Source: Bacillus safensis (GTDB taxonomy: Bacteria > Bacillota > Bacilli > Bacillales > Bacillaceae). From it: a DNA stretch of 64,000 bases. The notes beneath the pieces were generated by a model. The model was not told the origin of the DNA. It made no database searches and saw nothing but the letters and a program-made list of their open reading frames with translations. A program made the position numbers and the translations under genes. Of the stretch, positions 1 to 8,456 are shown piece after piece (the first letter of the stretch is position 1; each line of letters begins with the position of its first letter). The stretch is from contig BSBG01000002.1 of assembly GCA_030159235.1 (NCBI GenBank), positions 62,001-126,000 of the forward strand, written 5' to 3'.

Positions 1-97
1 GTTATTTTTAGGGGTGGGTCTTTATGTAGTTGCAGGGTTTATTTTATATAGAGACCGTAAACGCAATAAAGTGGGTGCTCGCTTCAAGCAGAGATAA
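1..97 (+). CDS. 3' end of a small membrane protein, DUF2627 (YqzF-like)
   Basis: Only the last 31 codons are present, in the frame starting at base 2 and ending in TAA at 95-97. A hydrophobic stretch (LFLGVGLYVVAGFILY) is followed by a very basic tail (RDRKRNKVGARFKQR), the arrangement expected of a small protein with a C-terminal membrane helix and a cytoplasmic positive tail. The tail resembles what I remember of the DUF2627 family (YqzF), whose gene lies near yqiK in B. subtilis. The family call is from memory and rests on a short fragment. Its role is unknown. Confidence 0.5.
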   Translation, partial: LFLGVGLYVVAGFILYRDRKRNKVGARFKQR

Positions 98-101
98 ACA
101 C

Positions 102-136
102 GAAAAAAGACCCGCTGATCATAGCAGGTCTTTATT
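102..136. terminator. bidirectional terminator between the DUF2627 gene and yqiK
   Basis: The inverted repeat AAAGACC(C/T)GCT around a short GATCAT loop is flanked by A on the left and T on the right. It can therefore stop transcription from both convergent genes. The stop codon of yqiK lies inside the right arm. Confidence 0.75.
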
Positions 137-869
137 TCATTTCTTCTCTTATTTTCACGGCTCGGTCAGGAAAATCAGTAAAAATTCCATCGACACCTAA
201 GGAAAACATTTTTTTCATTTGCTTCTCACTGTTCACCGTAAACGGCCTGATCGCTTGCTTTGCGGCTTGGAGAGCCGACACGACTTCTTTCGTCACACCT
301 GCACCCTTGATATTCGGATGGTAGCCTCTTGCTGGTACTGTTTTTAAATACATCTCTGGCTGATGAATCACATCCATTGTGAGAACAGCAAGTTCAACAT
401 GCGGCATCAACTTGTGAAAAAGAGCTAAACTGCCGTGATGAAACGATGAAACAAGTACACGATCTTCTATTTGAAAATGTTCAATTTGCTCTTTTACCTT
501 CTCTTCGATACCCGGATACCTGTAAATAGAGTTTTTCAGCTCAATATTGATGATCAATGATGATTGCTGCGTCACTAGCTCTAATACTTCCTCTAAAAGA
601 GGAATAGATACAGCCCCGGTTTCTTCATAAAAAGAATGACTCGCATCTCCTGCTTTTAATTCTTCAGATGTATGGTCTTTTACTAAGCCTTTCATGTTCG
701 TTGTTCTGTTCAACTTCTCATCGTGAATGACAGCAAGTCTGCCGTCTTTCGTCAGCTGAACATCCAGCTCAATTCCGTCAGCTCCAGAATGGAGTGCATG
801 CTCAAAGGCTATCATGGTGTTTTCAGGATAGATGCCTTTAAAGCCTCTGTGTGCAAAAATTTTCGTCAT
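132..869 (-). CDS. yqiK: glycerophosphodiester phosphodiesterase
   Basis: A 245-residue cytoplasmic protein of the GDPD family, which hydrolyses glycerophosphodiesters to glycerol 3-phosphate and an alcohol. The N-terminus has the catalytic HRG (residues 7-9) followed by PENT. ELDVQLTKDG (around residues 35-44) and the IHDEKLNRTT block supply the metal-binding Glu/Asp and the second catalytic His. The EL(K) strand near residue 112 and the C-terminal DGIFTDFP are also typical. No signal peptide is seen, so this is the intracellular YqiK type and not secreted GlpQ. The start is supported by GAGGTG spaced 5-6 bases upstream. Confidence 0.88.
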   Translation of the reverse strand: MTKIFAHRGFKGIYPENTMIAFEHALHSGADGIELDVQLTKDGRLAVIHDEKLNRTTNMKGLVKDHTSEELKAGDASHSFYEETGAVSIPLLEEVLELVTQQSSLIINIELKNSIYRYPGIEEKVKEQIEHFQIEDRVLVSSFHHGSLALFHKLMPHVELAVLTMDVIHQPEMYLKTVPARGYHPNIKGAGVTKEVVSALQAAKQAIRPFTVNSEKQMKKMFSLGVDGIFTDFPDRAVKIREEMK

Positions 870-940
870 AGGTCACCTCTAAATATGATGCTTCCTTTCA
901 TTATGACGTGTCTTTTTTCGTTTTTCCAGTTTGAGCACAT

Positions 941-975
941 AAAAAAAAACCCCTTCTGATTTGTGCGAAGAGGTT
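941..975 (-). terminator. terminator of the rap-phr operon
   Basis: On the minus strand AACCTCTTC pairs with GAAGGGGTT (one G-U pair) and is followed by nine T residues. It lies just beyond the phr stop codon. Confidence 0.8.
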
Positions 976-990
976 GACAGATAAATTCGA

Positions 991-1101
991 TCACGTAATC
1001 GCTCTGATGGCTTGCTCTGTCGTCCCTGCGTCAAGAGCAAAAAGGGAAGAAACAACTGCGACTGCTGTAACGACGGTTACACCTAACAACAACTTTTTCA
1101 T
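991..1101 (-). CDS. phr: Phr pre-signalling peptide, candidate inhibitor of the adjacent Rap
   Basis: A 36-residue ORF whose ATG overlaps the rap stop codon (ATGA), as in classic rap-phr cassettes. It starts MKKLLLG, continues with a hydrophobic signal-peptide core (VTVVTAVAVVSSLFAL) and ends in EQAIRAIT. Phr precursors are exported, cleaved to a C-terminal pentapeptide, re-imported by the oligopeptide permease, and bind the partner Rap. The last five residues, IRAIT, fit the x-R-x-x-T pattern of known pentapeptides such as ARNQT, ERGMT and SRNVT. The ribosome site GGAGG lies inside the rap 3' end. The exact mature peptide is an inference. Confidence 0.82.
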   Translation of the reverse strand: MKKLLLGVTVVTAVAVVSSLFALDAGTTEQAIRAIT

Positions 1102-2198
1102 AAAATAACCTCCACTTTCTTTTGAAGTATTTGTGCATCGAATTTCTTTTCAAGAAAACGAATAGCATGTTGATAATCATTTCGTTCCTTGAAGTATTTC
1201 GATATTTGTTCAGACAGATCCTCAAGCTCCACATATAATCTATTTTTTTCTATGTAGTCTAATTTTTCAGAGAATACGTCTGCTGCTCCACTATTCTCGC
1301 ACATTAAATCCAAAATTTCAAATTTTACTAAATATTCATTATTTTGGATATCGCAGCTATACTGAATACCCTCTTTAATATATTCCTTCGCCTCTTGATC
1401 TCCTAAATGAACCAAGGCATTTGCCAGAACATATAAAGATTGGATGTAATAATGGCTATTGTCGCGGTGGATTTGAATGCCCATCCCTTTTTTAGCGTAT
1501 TGTGCGCATTTTTCATAATCATGCTTTGCATAATAAAGAACAGCTAAATTGTGATAGCATTTCCCAATCAGTACTTCATTGTAAATGCGCTTACTTTTTT
1601 GGAGTGCTTCTTGATACTTTTCCTCTGCTTCATCAAATTGGAACAAATCAATACAATTACTTGCATGTAAAATCAAGCTGTCAATCGCCTGCGCCGTATA
1701 CTCTTCATGCGCTTTAAATGTATCGATGGCTTTTTTAACATGATTAATGGATATGAAATTTTGTTTCAGTTCGTAATAGATCGAAGCAACCTTGTGGTGA
1801 AAAGTTCCTACTTCAAGGTCTTCATTCACACGTTTCAGCCGCTGTTCTGCAATTTTGTAAAAGCTGATGGCCTCATCATACTTTTTCACATATGCAGCAT
1901 ATTGGCCTTTGTAAAAGTAAAAATAAAAATTAATAATGTCATCTGCTTTCTCATCGAGCGTTCCGACACTTTTCATAATTTGATTGGCTTTTTCAATATT
2001 TCCAAGTAACATTTCATGTCTGCCGTCAACAAGCTGATAATAAAGGAGAACTTCACGGTCTTCATCTGTATTTTTTAGCAAATTCTGAATTTTCTCTTTA
2101 TAGATAGCAGATTTTTCCAGATCATTCTGAGAAATGACCCTCGTCCACTTGCTAATTTCGTTCGCTACCTCAGCAGAGTGAATTTTCAGCTTTCCCAT
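1098..2198 (-). CDS. rap: response regulator aspartate phosphatase (Rap family)
   Basis: A 366-residue cytoplasmic protein of tandem tetratricopeptide-type helices, the usual Rap length and architecture: an N-terminal three-helix bundle (about 1-70) and a TPR domain (about 100-360). Raps dephosphorylate Spo0F~P or block DNA binding by ComA-type regulators. The segment LLYYQLVDGRH (51-61) has Gln55 where Spo0F-type Raps carry their catalytic Gln, suggesting a phosphorelay phosphatase. That substrate call is an inference. The gene sits between spo0A and yqiK where B. subtilis has yqiG-yqiI, so it is probably an insertion or replacement. Which named Rap it matches cannot be decided here. Confidence 0.88.
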   Translation of the reverse strand: MGKLKIHSAEVANEISKWTRVISQNDLEKSAIYKEKIQNLLKNTDEDREVLLYYQLVDGRHEMLLGNIEKANQIMKSVGTLDEKADDIINFYFYFYKGQYAAYVKKYDEAISFYKIAEQRLKRVNEDLEVGTFHHKVASIYYELKQNFISINHVKKAIDTFKAHEEYTAQAIDSLILHASNCIDLFQFDEAEEKYQEALQKSKRIYNEVLIGKCYHNLAVLYYAKHDYEKCAQYAKKGMGIQIHRDNSHYYIQSLYVLANALVHLGDQEAKEYIKEGIQYSCDIQNNEYLVKFEILDLMCENSGAADVFSEKLDYIEKNRLYVELEDLSEQISKYFKERNDYQHAIRFLEKKFDAQILQKKVEVIL

Positions 2199-2383
2199 AA
2201 CCTCACCCTCTTCTTTTCATTATTATAGCATAGTAAAAGAATGTGAAAATTATTAAATTCGACAATGGGAATATTCAGTTCAAATGGCACAATCTCTAAG
2301 AAGCCAGTGACTTTAAAACGCCAACCAATCAGGTCAATAGAAATAGAACTTTCGATCTCATTTGCTTTAATTACCAAATCCAT
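2186..2383 (-). other. possible small ORF or gene remnant upstream of rap (doubtful)
   Basis: An open frame of 65 codons starts at an ATG preceded by AGAGGA at good spacing and ends inside the first codons of rap. The first ~45 residues (MDLVIKANEIESS... GWRFKVTGF) look protein-like, but the 3' part is the rap promoter and ribosome-binding site. I do not recognise it. It may be a remnant cut by the rap-phr insertion, or chance. The rest of the gap to the spo0A terminator (2402-2612) is AT-rich and holds only an imperfect inverted repeat (CTTTATTTTtCAT with ATGaAAATAAAG, 2509-2539). Confidence 0.2.
2222..2265 (-). promoter_or_regulatory. rap promoter: extended -10 with an upstream perfect Spo0A box
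   Basis: On the minus strand TGCTATAAT (2222-2230) is an extended -10 element about 25 bases before the rap start. The -35 region (2245-2250) is poor, which suggests activator dependence. TTGTCGAA, a perfect 0A box, lies at 2258-2265, immediately upstream of the -35. Spo0A~P binds such boxes, so direct control of rap-phr is inferred. Confidence 0.6.
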
Positions 2384-2612
2384 CAGACCTTTTCCTCTCA
2401 TCCTTTTTCTTACGAATGAGCGTTTCTTCTTCTATTATTATTGAAATCCTAACAACTGATTGGCGTAGCTGATTATCAATACTTTATGTCATTTTTATTT
2501 TTTTCATGCTTTATTTTTCATTTTATTATGAAAATAAAGCGGCCCGTTTGTCCAATTTAAACACTAAGATGATTTTACCAACAAGACTATTTTTTGACAA
2601 CTTTTTCCCAAA

Positions 2613-2648
2613 AATAAAAAAACGCCTCAATGAAGAAACGTTTTTTCA
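2613..2648. terminator. weak terminator after spo0A
   Basis: AAAAAACG and CGTTTTTT form an 8-bp A/T-rich stem around a 13-base loop, with T tracts in both directions. It lies directly downstream of the spo0A stop codon. Confidence 0.5.
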
Positions 2649-2658
2649 TGAAAATATA

Positions 2659-3462
2659 TTAGCTTGCTCTATGCTCTAATCGAAGACGATCAGCCACCAT
2701 GGCAATAAATTCTGAATTGGTTGGTTTCGCTTTTGACATGCTGACGGTATAACCAAAGAGTGAAGAAATGGAATCGATGTTGCCTCTGCTCCATGCCACT
2801 TCAATGGCATGACGAATTGCTCGTTCTACCCTGCTGGCAGTCGTGTTAAATTTCTTTGCAATGTCTGGGTACAATACTTTTGTGATGCTTCCGAGAAGCT
2901 CAATGTCATTGTACACCATAGAAATCGCTTCTCTTAAGTATAAATAGCCTTTAATATGAGCGGGCACGCCAATCTCATGAATAATGGTCGTAATGCTCGC
3001 ATCTAAGTTTTTACGTTTCGATTCCGGTTTGTTACGAAGAACACTATTTTGGATAGATGAAGAGCGATGGGTAACTTGTGTGCCGTTTCCACTGACTTGA
3101 CGAATATGACCTACTAGGTTTTCCATATCAAATGGCTTTAAAATGAAATAGGATGCGCCCAAATCAACTGCTTTTTTCGTGACATCCTCTTGTCCGAATG
3201 CCGTTAGCATAATTACACTTGGCTGTTTCGTCATTACATTGTTTTCACGGAGGCGTTCCAGTACAGCAAGACCGTCTAAATGAGGCATGATAATATCTAA
3301 GAGGAGAACGTCGGGCTCTTTATCTTTAAATAATGTCAGGCATTCCTGACCATTATACGCCACGCCAAGTACTTCCATATCTTCCTGTCCCTCAATGTAC
3401 TCTGTCAAAAGGCCAACAAGCTCTCGATTGTCATCAGCTACACACACTTTAATTTTCTCCAC
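2659..3462 (-). CDS. spo0A: stage 0 sporulation master regulator Spo0A
   Basis: 267 residues, the same length as B. subtilis Spo0A. The receiver domain (about 1-125) has the acidic pocket DD at 10-11, the phosphorylated Asp56 in LLLD56IIMP, and Lys in ILKPF near 108. After a linker, the C-terminal effector domain (about 150-267) has the DNA-recognition helix in [20 protein letters not shown]. Phosphorylated by the phosphorelay, it binds 0A boxes to start sporulation, biofilm and other stationary-phase programmes. The promoter region carries 0A boxes and a sigma-H-like site, so it is likely autoregulated. It lies downstream of spoIVB on the same strand with its own promoters. Confidence 0.98.
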   Translation of the reverse strand: MEKIKVCVADDNRELVGLLTEYIEGQEDMEVLGVAYNGQECLTLFKDKEPDVLLLDIIMPHLDGLAVLERLRENNVMTKQPSVIMLTAFGQEDVTKKAVDLGASYFILKPFDMENLVGHIRQVSGNGTQVTHRSSSIQNSVLRNKPESKRKNLDASITTIIHEIGVPAHIKGYLYLREAISMVYNDIELLGSITKVLYPDIAKKFNTTASRVERAIRHAIEVAWSRGNIDSISSLFGYTVSMSKAKPTNSEFIAMVADRLRLEHRAS

Positions 3463-3519
3463 GTTCTTTCCTCCCCAATGTCGATTCCTTTATTCTTTTG
3501 CATTTCTCTTCTGAGTGTT

Positions 3520-3548
3520 CAATTCGACAAAACCATGCTATCCCCTTT
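3520..3548 (-). promoter_or_regulatory. candidate sigma-H promoter (Ps) of spo0A overlapping a 0A box
   Basis: On the minus strand AAAGGGGAT (-35) is separated by 11 bases from GTCGAATTG (-10), close to the sigma-H pattern RNAGGAWWW-N11/12-RNNGAATWW. The perfect 0A box TTGTCGAA at 3523-3530 overlaps the -10, about 60-70 bases before the start codon. B. subtilis spo0A has an equivalent sigma-H promoter controlled by Spo0A. Confidence 0.6.
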
Positions 3549-3628
3549 AAAAAACTTTAATTTTCCGAATAATAGAGGATTATCTAGCTTTTTCTACGTT
3601 TTTCTTAACGAATCGACGAATATTGCAA

Positions 3629-3660
3629 TTTGACAACATGATTTTTTCCATTTTGTCGAA
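3629..3660 (-). promoter_or_regulatory. upstream Spo0A-binding boxes of spo0A
   Basis: TTGTCGAA (8/8) on the plus strand at 3653-3660 and TTGTCAAA (7/8) on the minus strand at 3629-3636 lie about 100 bases upstream of the sigma-H-like site. A weaker ATCGACGA lies at 3612-3619. Together with the box at 3523 they match the multi-box autoregulatory layout known for B. subtilis spo0A. Confidence 0.6.
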
Positions 3661-3713
3661 AAATCTCTTTTTCCTTATTTTATAACATGATCGCAGAGAA
3701 AGAAAGGGTAGAA

Positions 3714-3742
3714 AAAAACTGCCGGAAGATTCTCGGCAGTTT
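3714..3742 (-). terminator. terminator of spoIVB
   Basis: AACTGCCG pairs with CGGCAGTT around a 9-base loop and is followed on the minus strand by TTTTTT. It lies just past the spoIVB stop, so spo0A is mainly transcribed from its own promoters. Confidence 0.8.
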
Positions 3743-3747
3743 AATGA

Positions 3748-5025
3748 TCAGCTTGCTTTTTTGTTTTTTTGATAAAGGTCGATTCCTGCTTCTGACAGCA
3801 TCCATTCAATGTGTACGCCATACCCGCTAGTCGGATCATTGACGAATACGTGTGTGACCGCACCAATGACTTTGCCATTTTGAATAATAGGGCTACCGCT
3901 CATTCCTTGGACGATTCCGCCTGTTTTGCTTAATAGACGCTCATCTGTCACCTTCAACACCATCCCTTTCGTTGCCGGGAATTTTTGCGGTGTCGTGCTG
4001 ACGATTTTAATATCAAACTTCTCCACTTTATCATGATCCACAACAGTTAAGATTTCTGCTGGACCTTCTTTTACTTCATTTGATAAAGCAACCGGAAGCG
4101 GTTTGTCTGCTACATGATTTTCAAGCTTTTCGGTTAACGTACCAAAGATACCAAATGGGCTGTTGCGAGAGATATCACCTATCGTTTTACGTTCTGAGGA
4201 GAATCTCGCCAGTTTTTCTCCAGGATTGCCTCCTGTACCTTTTTCAATTGATGTCACGGTTGATCTGACAATTTCACCATTGTCGACAACGATTGGTTTT
4301 TTTGTATCCATGTCAGATATTACATGCCCAAGGGCACCATATTTTTTAGAAGTCGGCTCAAAGAAGGTCATCGTACCAATTCCTGCTGCGGAATCACGAA
4401 TGTAAAGACCAATTCGATAGATACCTTCACTTGCATCTTTTGCGGGTGTTAATGTTGTTTGAAAGGTTTTATGATCTCTTTTTATGAGTAAACGAAGTGT
4501 TTCACCCGTTTTCCCAGCTTTCTGGATAAATGGGGTGAGGTCATTCATTTTCTCCATCTTTTGGCCATTGATTTCAATGACCATATCCCCTGATTGAATG
4601 CCTGCGGCTTCACCTGGTGATTTTTTGCCGTCAGCTGTTGTGATTTGATGAAAACCTACAACGAGAACTCCAACAGAGTGAAGTTTGACGCCAATGGATT
4701 GTCCTCCAGGAATGACTTTTAATTCAGGAAGAACGTCGACTTTTGTTTTCTTAATAGGAAATCCTTTAAAATCATAAACAATTTCGGCTTTTCCCGCCTT
4801 TTGTCCTGTCACTTCAAGCTGATTCTTTTTCTCTGAAAGACTAAAGGCTGGCGAAGTAGCATTGGCTGACGCTTCAATTGATGTGTCAATTGAGTGCTTC
4901 TGTTTTTCAAATACCGCAACATTTGTTGGAATGCTGATGTATTCCTTCACTATGCTCATAAACCCTGTACTTATTAAAGAAACAAGGAGAATCACACCAA
5001 TGGCTTTTCTCATCTTTTCGGGCAT
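3748..5025 (-). CDS. spoIVB: SpoIVB serine protease, sigma-K checkpoint signal
   Basis: 425 residues, matching the usual length. One N-terminal membrane segment (about 8-25) serves for secretion from the forespore. A PDZ domain follows (about 100-195, with [14 protein letters not shown]). The SA-clan protease domain has His234 in [11 protein letters not shown], Asp361 and the catalytic Ser of GMSGSP (374-379). SpoIVB is released into the intermembrane space and cleaves SpoIVFA, activating SpoIVFB to process pro-sigma-K. The start (MPEKMRK) has GGAG upstream. It lies between recN and spo0A, as in B. subtilis. Confidence 0.97.
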   Translation of the reverse strand: MPEKMRKAIGVILLVSLISTGFMSIVKEYISIPTNVAVFEKQKHSIDTSIEASANATSPAFSLSEKKNQLEVTGQKAGKAEIVYDFKGFPIKKTKVDVLPELKVIPGGQSIGVKLHSVGVLVVGFHQITTADGKKSPGEAAGIQSGDMVIEINGQKMEKMNDLTPFIQKAGKTGETLRLLIKRDHKTFQTTLTPAKDASEGIYRIGLYIRDSAAGIGTMTFFEPTSKKYGALGHVISDMDTKKPIVVDNGEIVRSTVTSIEKGTGGNPGEKLARFSSERKTIGDISRNSPFGIFGTLTEKLENHVADKPLPVALSNEVKEGPAEILTVVDHDKVEKFDIKIVSTTPQKFPATKGMVLKVTDERLLSKTGGIVQGMSGSPIIQNGKVIGAVTHVFVNDPTSGYGVHIEWMLSEAGIDLYQKNKKAS

Positions 5026-5086
5026 TCATTTTTCACTCTCCTCGCTCCTTACCCACACCAGAACACTCATGTTTTGGCTACATCTT

Positions 5087-5117
5087 TACTTTTGCCTTCT
5101 TCGAGATGATTTATAAC
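5087..5117 (-). promoter_or_regulatory. candidate forespore (sigma-F/G type) promoter of spoIVB
   Basis: On the minus strand GTTATA (5112-5117) is followed 15 bases later by GGCAAAAGTA (5087-5096), a partial match to the sigma-F/G pattern GYATA-N15-GGNRAYAMTW, about 60 bases upstream of the start codon. B. subtilis spoIVB is forespore-expressed, which fits, but the -10 has two mismatches. Confidence 0.35.
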
Positions 5118-5200
5118 CAGCAGCTATAGAAAATGATTGGATAAATTGATAAAAGAAAAAGACGATTTTATGGGTATATACGCAGGTTTTTAGACAACAT

Positions 5201-5226
5201 AAAAAAGGCAGCTGATGAATCAGCTA
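5201..5226 (-). terminator. terminator of recN
   Basis: AGCTGAT/ATCAGCT with a two-base loop is followed on the minus strand by GCC and TTTTTT. The left arm overlaps the recN stop codon. Confidence 0.75.
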
Positions 5227-6957
5227 CCCTGTTGTTTTGACATCATTTGCTTGGTGCAATAGTTCTTTTGCGTGCTGTTTTGTCAGCTCAGTGACTTCCA
5301 CACCCGCAATCATCCGGCCGACTTCACTCACTTTTTCTTCGTGACTTAATGGCTTGACACTCGTCAGTGTCCGGCCTGCTTTTGAGCGTTTCGAAATGAA
5401 AAGATGTGTGTCAGCCATCGCTGCTACTTGAGGCAGATGTGTAATGCAGAGCACTTGTGAGCCAGACGCTACTTTGTAAATTTTTTCAGCGATGGCTTGT
5501 GCGACCCTGCCGCTGACGCCTGTATCAACCTCATCAAAAATGATGGATGTAACTTCTTGTTTGGCTGAGAAAATACTCTTCACGGCAAGCATAACACGTG
5601 AAATTTCTCCACCAGAGGCTACTTTCGATAAAGATTTCATCGGTTCGCCTGTATTTGTAGAAATGACAAATTGTGCTTGGTCGATTCCGTTTTTCCCGAG
5701 CTGGACAGGCTTTCCGTCTAATAGAGGACACTCTGTGCTGCCAAAAGGCGCATACCGAATTGAAAAAGCTGTATCAAATGATGACTTCTCCATATACAAA
5801 TCCTTAAGCTCCGTTTGAATTTGCTTCGCTAGCTTTTTGGCCCATTTTTTACGGAGCTCTGAAACATTGAGTGCTTCCAGCAGGGCATCACGGCTCATTG
5901 CATCCAGTTTGTTTTTGAGCGTCTGCAAGTGGCTGTCTCGATTTTGGATTTGATCTATTTCTTCTTCAATCTTCGCGGCATACTCCAAAATTTCCTCAAC
6001 CGTTGTGCCATATTTTCGTTTTAACTGCTTCATTTCATTCAGCCTGGATTCAATAAAATCAAGACGTGCCGGATCGAACTCTAATTGATCCAGCATGCTT
6101 CTCATTTGGAAGGTGGAATCCTCTAATAAGTAGTAGGAATTCGACACTTGTTCAGATAGCTTTTTCAAATCATCGTTGATCTCAGACACTTGCTCAAGCT
6201 CGCTTGAAGACATACCAACCCAATCAAGTCCACCTTGCTCATTGCGCAAGGCGTTATACGCGTTTTGAAGTGAGGAATAGATTTTTTCGTAGTTACTGAT
6301 CTGATGACGCTCTTCCTGAAGCTTCTCATCTTCCCCTGGCTCTAATTGCGCCGCCTCAATCTCCTCTAGCTGAAATTGCAGTAAGTCTAACCTGTGCACC
6401 ATTTCTTGCTCATTCTCAGACAGCTGTCTTAGCTTTTGAGCTGTCTTGATATATTGTTCATATGCTTCTTGATATTGCGATAAAGCAGGTGCAATTTCTT
6501 CTGAGCCAAATTGATCAAGCAAATGCAGATGATTTTCATCTTCCATCAATAGCTGGTTATCGTGCTGTCCGTGTATATCAAGTAAAAGCCGTCCTACTTC
6601 ACGTAAAAGTGAGATGGTGACAAGCTTTCCATTAATGCGGCAGATGCTTTTCCCGCTGTTGTTAATATCACGGCGAAGGATCATCATTTCATCTGATGCG
6701 TCAATTCCTTGCTCTTCGCAAAGAGCAAATACAGGATGATCGGCTGGTACAAGAAAAAGTCCTTCCAGCTCTGCCTTTTTTTCACCGTAGCGAACAAATT
6801 CAGAGGACCCTCTTCCTCCCACAAGAAGGGAAACAGCGTCAATTATAATCGATTTTCCGGCACCTGTTTCCCCCGTTAGGACCGTAAGTCCTTTTTCAAA
6901 TGAAACCGTTAACTCTTCAATGATTGCAAAGTTTTTAATGGTTAGTTCTGCTAACAC
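5224..6957 (-). CDS. recN: DNA repair ATPase RecN
   Basis: 577 residues, the family length. It is an SMC-like protein acting early at double-strand breaks. Walker A is GETGAGKS (29-36). Long coiled-coil segments fill about 150-380, and the signature SKVASGGEISRVMLA plus Walker B SIIFDEVDTGVSG lie in the C-terminal ATPase half. The start is a GTG (5'-GTGTTAGCAGAA) with GAGGTG eight bases upstream, giving MLAELTIKNF as in B. subtilis. It lies 33 bases downstream of ahrC, which suggests co-transcription. Confidence 0.97.
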   Translation of the reverse strand: MLAELTIKNFAIIEELTVSFEKGLTVLTGETGAGKSIIIDAVSLLVGGRGSSEFVRYGEKKAELEGLFLVPADHPVFALCEEQGIDASDEMMILRRDINNSGKSICRINGKLVTISLLREVGRLLLDIHGQHDNQLLMEDENHLHLLDQFGSEEIAPALSQYQEAYEQYIKTAQKLRQLSENEQEMVHRLDLLQFQLEEIEAAQLEPGEDEKLQEERHQISNYEKIYSSLQNAYNALRNEQGGLDWVGMSSSELEQVSEINDDLKKLSEQVSNSYYLLEDSTFQMRSMLDQLEFDPARLDFIESRLNEMKQLKRKYGTTVEEILEYAAKIEEEIDQIQNRDSHLQTLKNKLDAMSRDALLEALNVSELRKKWAKKLAKQIQTELKDLYMEKSSFDTAFSIRYAPFGSTECPLLDGKPVQLGKNGIDQAQFVISTNTGEPMKSLSKVASGGEISRVMLAVKSIFSAKQEVTSIIFDEVDTGVSGRVAQAIAEKIYKVASGSQVLCITHLPQVAAMADTHLFISKRSKAGRTLTSVKPLSHEEKVSEVGRMIAGVEVTELTKQHAKELLHQANDVKTTG

Positions 6958-6990
6958 TCATTTGACACCTCTTTTAGTCAACCTGATTCT

Positions 6991-7440
6991 TTATAGAAGC
7001 TCTAAAATTTTGCTCGAAACTGTCTCTGTATCATCTGGCGTGCGGCAAATGATCAATATCGTATCATCCCCGCAAATCGTTCCCATAATTTCTTCCCAAT
7101 CCAAATTATCCATTAAAGCACCAATGGCTTGAGCATTACCCGGCATTGTTTTAAGAACGATTAAATGACTAGCAGCATCCATTTTAATAAATGCATCCAT
7201 TAGAGAACGCTTCAGCTTTGAAAGCGGGTTAAACCGCTGATCTGCTGGAAGACTGTATTTATATGTTCCATTGTTCGTCGGAACTTTCACTAAATGTAAT
7301 TCTTTAATATCTCTAGAAACGGTCGCTTGTGTGATGTTATATCCATCTGCTTTCAAAATATCGACCAATTCATCTTGTGTTTCGATCTCTTGGCTTGCAA
7401 TGATTTCTCTAATTTTAATATGCCTTTGACCTTTATTCAT
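6991..7440 (-). CDS. ahrC: arginine repressor/activator AhrC (ArgR)
   Basis: 149 residues, identical in length to B. subtilis AhrC. The N-terminal winged helix (about 1-70, with [17 protein letters not shown]) binds ARG boxes. The C-terminal domain (about 75-149, with [33 protein letters not shown]) forms the hexamer and binds arginine. It represses arginine biosynthesis and activates catabolism. The start follows AGGGGGG. Genes downstream (recN) and upstream (yqxC, after a 161-base gap) are in conserved order. Confidence 0.96.
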   Translation of the reverse strand: MNKGQRHIKIREIIASQEIETQDELVDILKADGYNITQATVSRDIKELHLVKVPTNNGTYKYSLPADQRFNPLSKLKRSLMDAFIKMDAASHLIVLKTMPGNAQAIGALMDNLDWEEIMGTICGDDTILIICRTPDDTETVSSKILELL

Positions 7441-7556
7441 ATTTAACCCCCCTAGGCGTTATTCTCAGTTTGTCTTTACGTTCTATGTTATATGATGCAC
7501 ACTTCAAAAAACAAGCATTACGTGAGAAACGGCCGATTCTCGTCTTTTAACCATGT

Positions 7557-7589
7557 AAAAAGGAATAATAGCGAGCTATTATTCCTTTT
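7557..7589. terminator. terminator after yqxC
   Basis: AAAGGAATAATAGC pairs perfectly with GCTATTATTCCTTT around a two-base loop, with A/T tracts on both sides. It separates the dxs-yqxC group from ahrC. Confidence 0.8.
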
Positions 7590-7601
7590 GTTTCAATCAT
7601 T

Positions 7602-8456
7602 TCATGTGTCAGCCGGCTCAGGGCTGTTTTTCTTTTCCTTCAATACAGAGTGGGCTTCCTTGACGACTTTCTCAAGTTCTGAAACCGGAAGTGCTGTATT
7701 CTCCTCTTGATCAGGATGAAGCACTAAATGGAGCAGAAATTCAATATTCCCGTCTCCACCAGTAATAGGTGAAAATGATACATCCTTTACATCATAGCCT
7801 TCTTTTGCAGCAAATTGATTCATCTCTTCTAGGACACCAAGGTGAACAGACGGCTCACGCACAATGCCTTTTTTTCCGACAAGCTCTCTGCCCGCTTCAA
7901 ATTGAGGCTTGACGAGCGCAATACAGTCACCGCCCGGAACAAGAATATGTTTTAAAGCCGGCAGAATCAGCTTAAGTGAAATAAAAGAGACATCAATCGA
8001 TGCCACTTCTGGCAATCCTTCAGTAAAATCAGCTGGGACGGAATGGCGGAAATTGGTGCGCTCCATGACGATCACCCTGTCATCCTGCCTTAATTTCCAC
8101 GCAAGCTGATTGTAGCCAACATCTACAGCATATGATTTGACCGCTCCATTTTGCAGAGCACAATCTGTAAATCCGCCTGTTGATGAACCAATATCAATCA
8201 GCAATTTCCCTTCAACTGATAGGTCAAATTCTTTTAGCGCTTTTTCGAGCTTTAACCCGCCGCGGCTCACGTATTTCAGAGGATTCCCCTTCACTGTGAG
8301 TGGTGTATCACGAGCAATTTTCTCTCCTGGTTTATCCAAACGGTTTTCATTTGAGTAAACGATCCCTGCCATGATGGCACGCTTTGCTTTCTCTCTCGTT
8401 TCCATTAGTCCTTGTTCAACTAATAAAACGTCAAGTCGTTCTTTCTTTGATGTCAT
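7602..8456 (-). CDS. yqxC: TlyA-type rRNA 2'-O-methyltransferase (YqxC)
   Basis: 284 residues. An S4 RNA-binding domain (about 6-65, [21 protein letters not shown]) is followed by an FtsJ-like SAM-dependent methyltransferase domain (about 70-250) with the SAM motif [14 protein letters not shown]. Family members such as mycobacterial TlyA methylate ribosomal RNA; older annotations say hemolysin. The target in Bacillus is not established. The ATG overlaps the dxs stop (ATGA), indicating translational coupling. Confidence 0.9.
   Translation of the reverse strand: MTSKKERLDVLLVEQGLMETREKAKRAIMAGIVYSNENRLDKPGEKIARDTPLTVKGNPLKYVSRGGLKLEKALKEFDLSVEGKLLIDIGSSTGGFTDCALQNGAVKSYAVDVGYNQLAWKLRQDDRVIVMERTNFRHSVPADFTEGLPEVASIDVSFISLKLILPALKHILVPGGDCIALVKPQFEAGRELVGKKGIVREPSVHLGVLEEMNQFAAKEGYDVKDVSFSPITGGDGNIEFLLHLVLHPDQEENTALPVSELEKVVKEAHSVLKEKKNSPEPADT

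Noticed and set aside
723-959. Plus-strand ORF opposite yqiK
   Set aside because: Antisense shadow of a clear GDPD gene with no ribosome site or recognisable protein features.
1031-1234. Minus-strand 67-codon ORF across the rap-phr junction
   Set aside because: Out of frame with both rap and phr, which explain this stretch fully.
2592-2599. 0A-box-like TTTGACAA downstream of spo0A
   Set aside because: Lies by the terminator with no promoter nearby; 7/8 matches are expected by chance in such AT-rich sequence.
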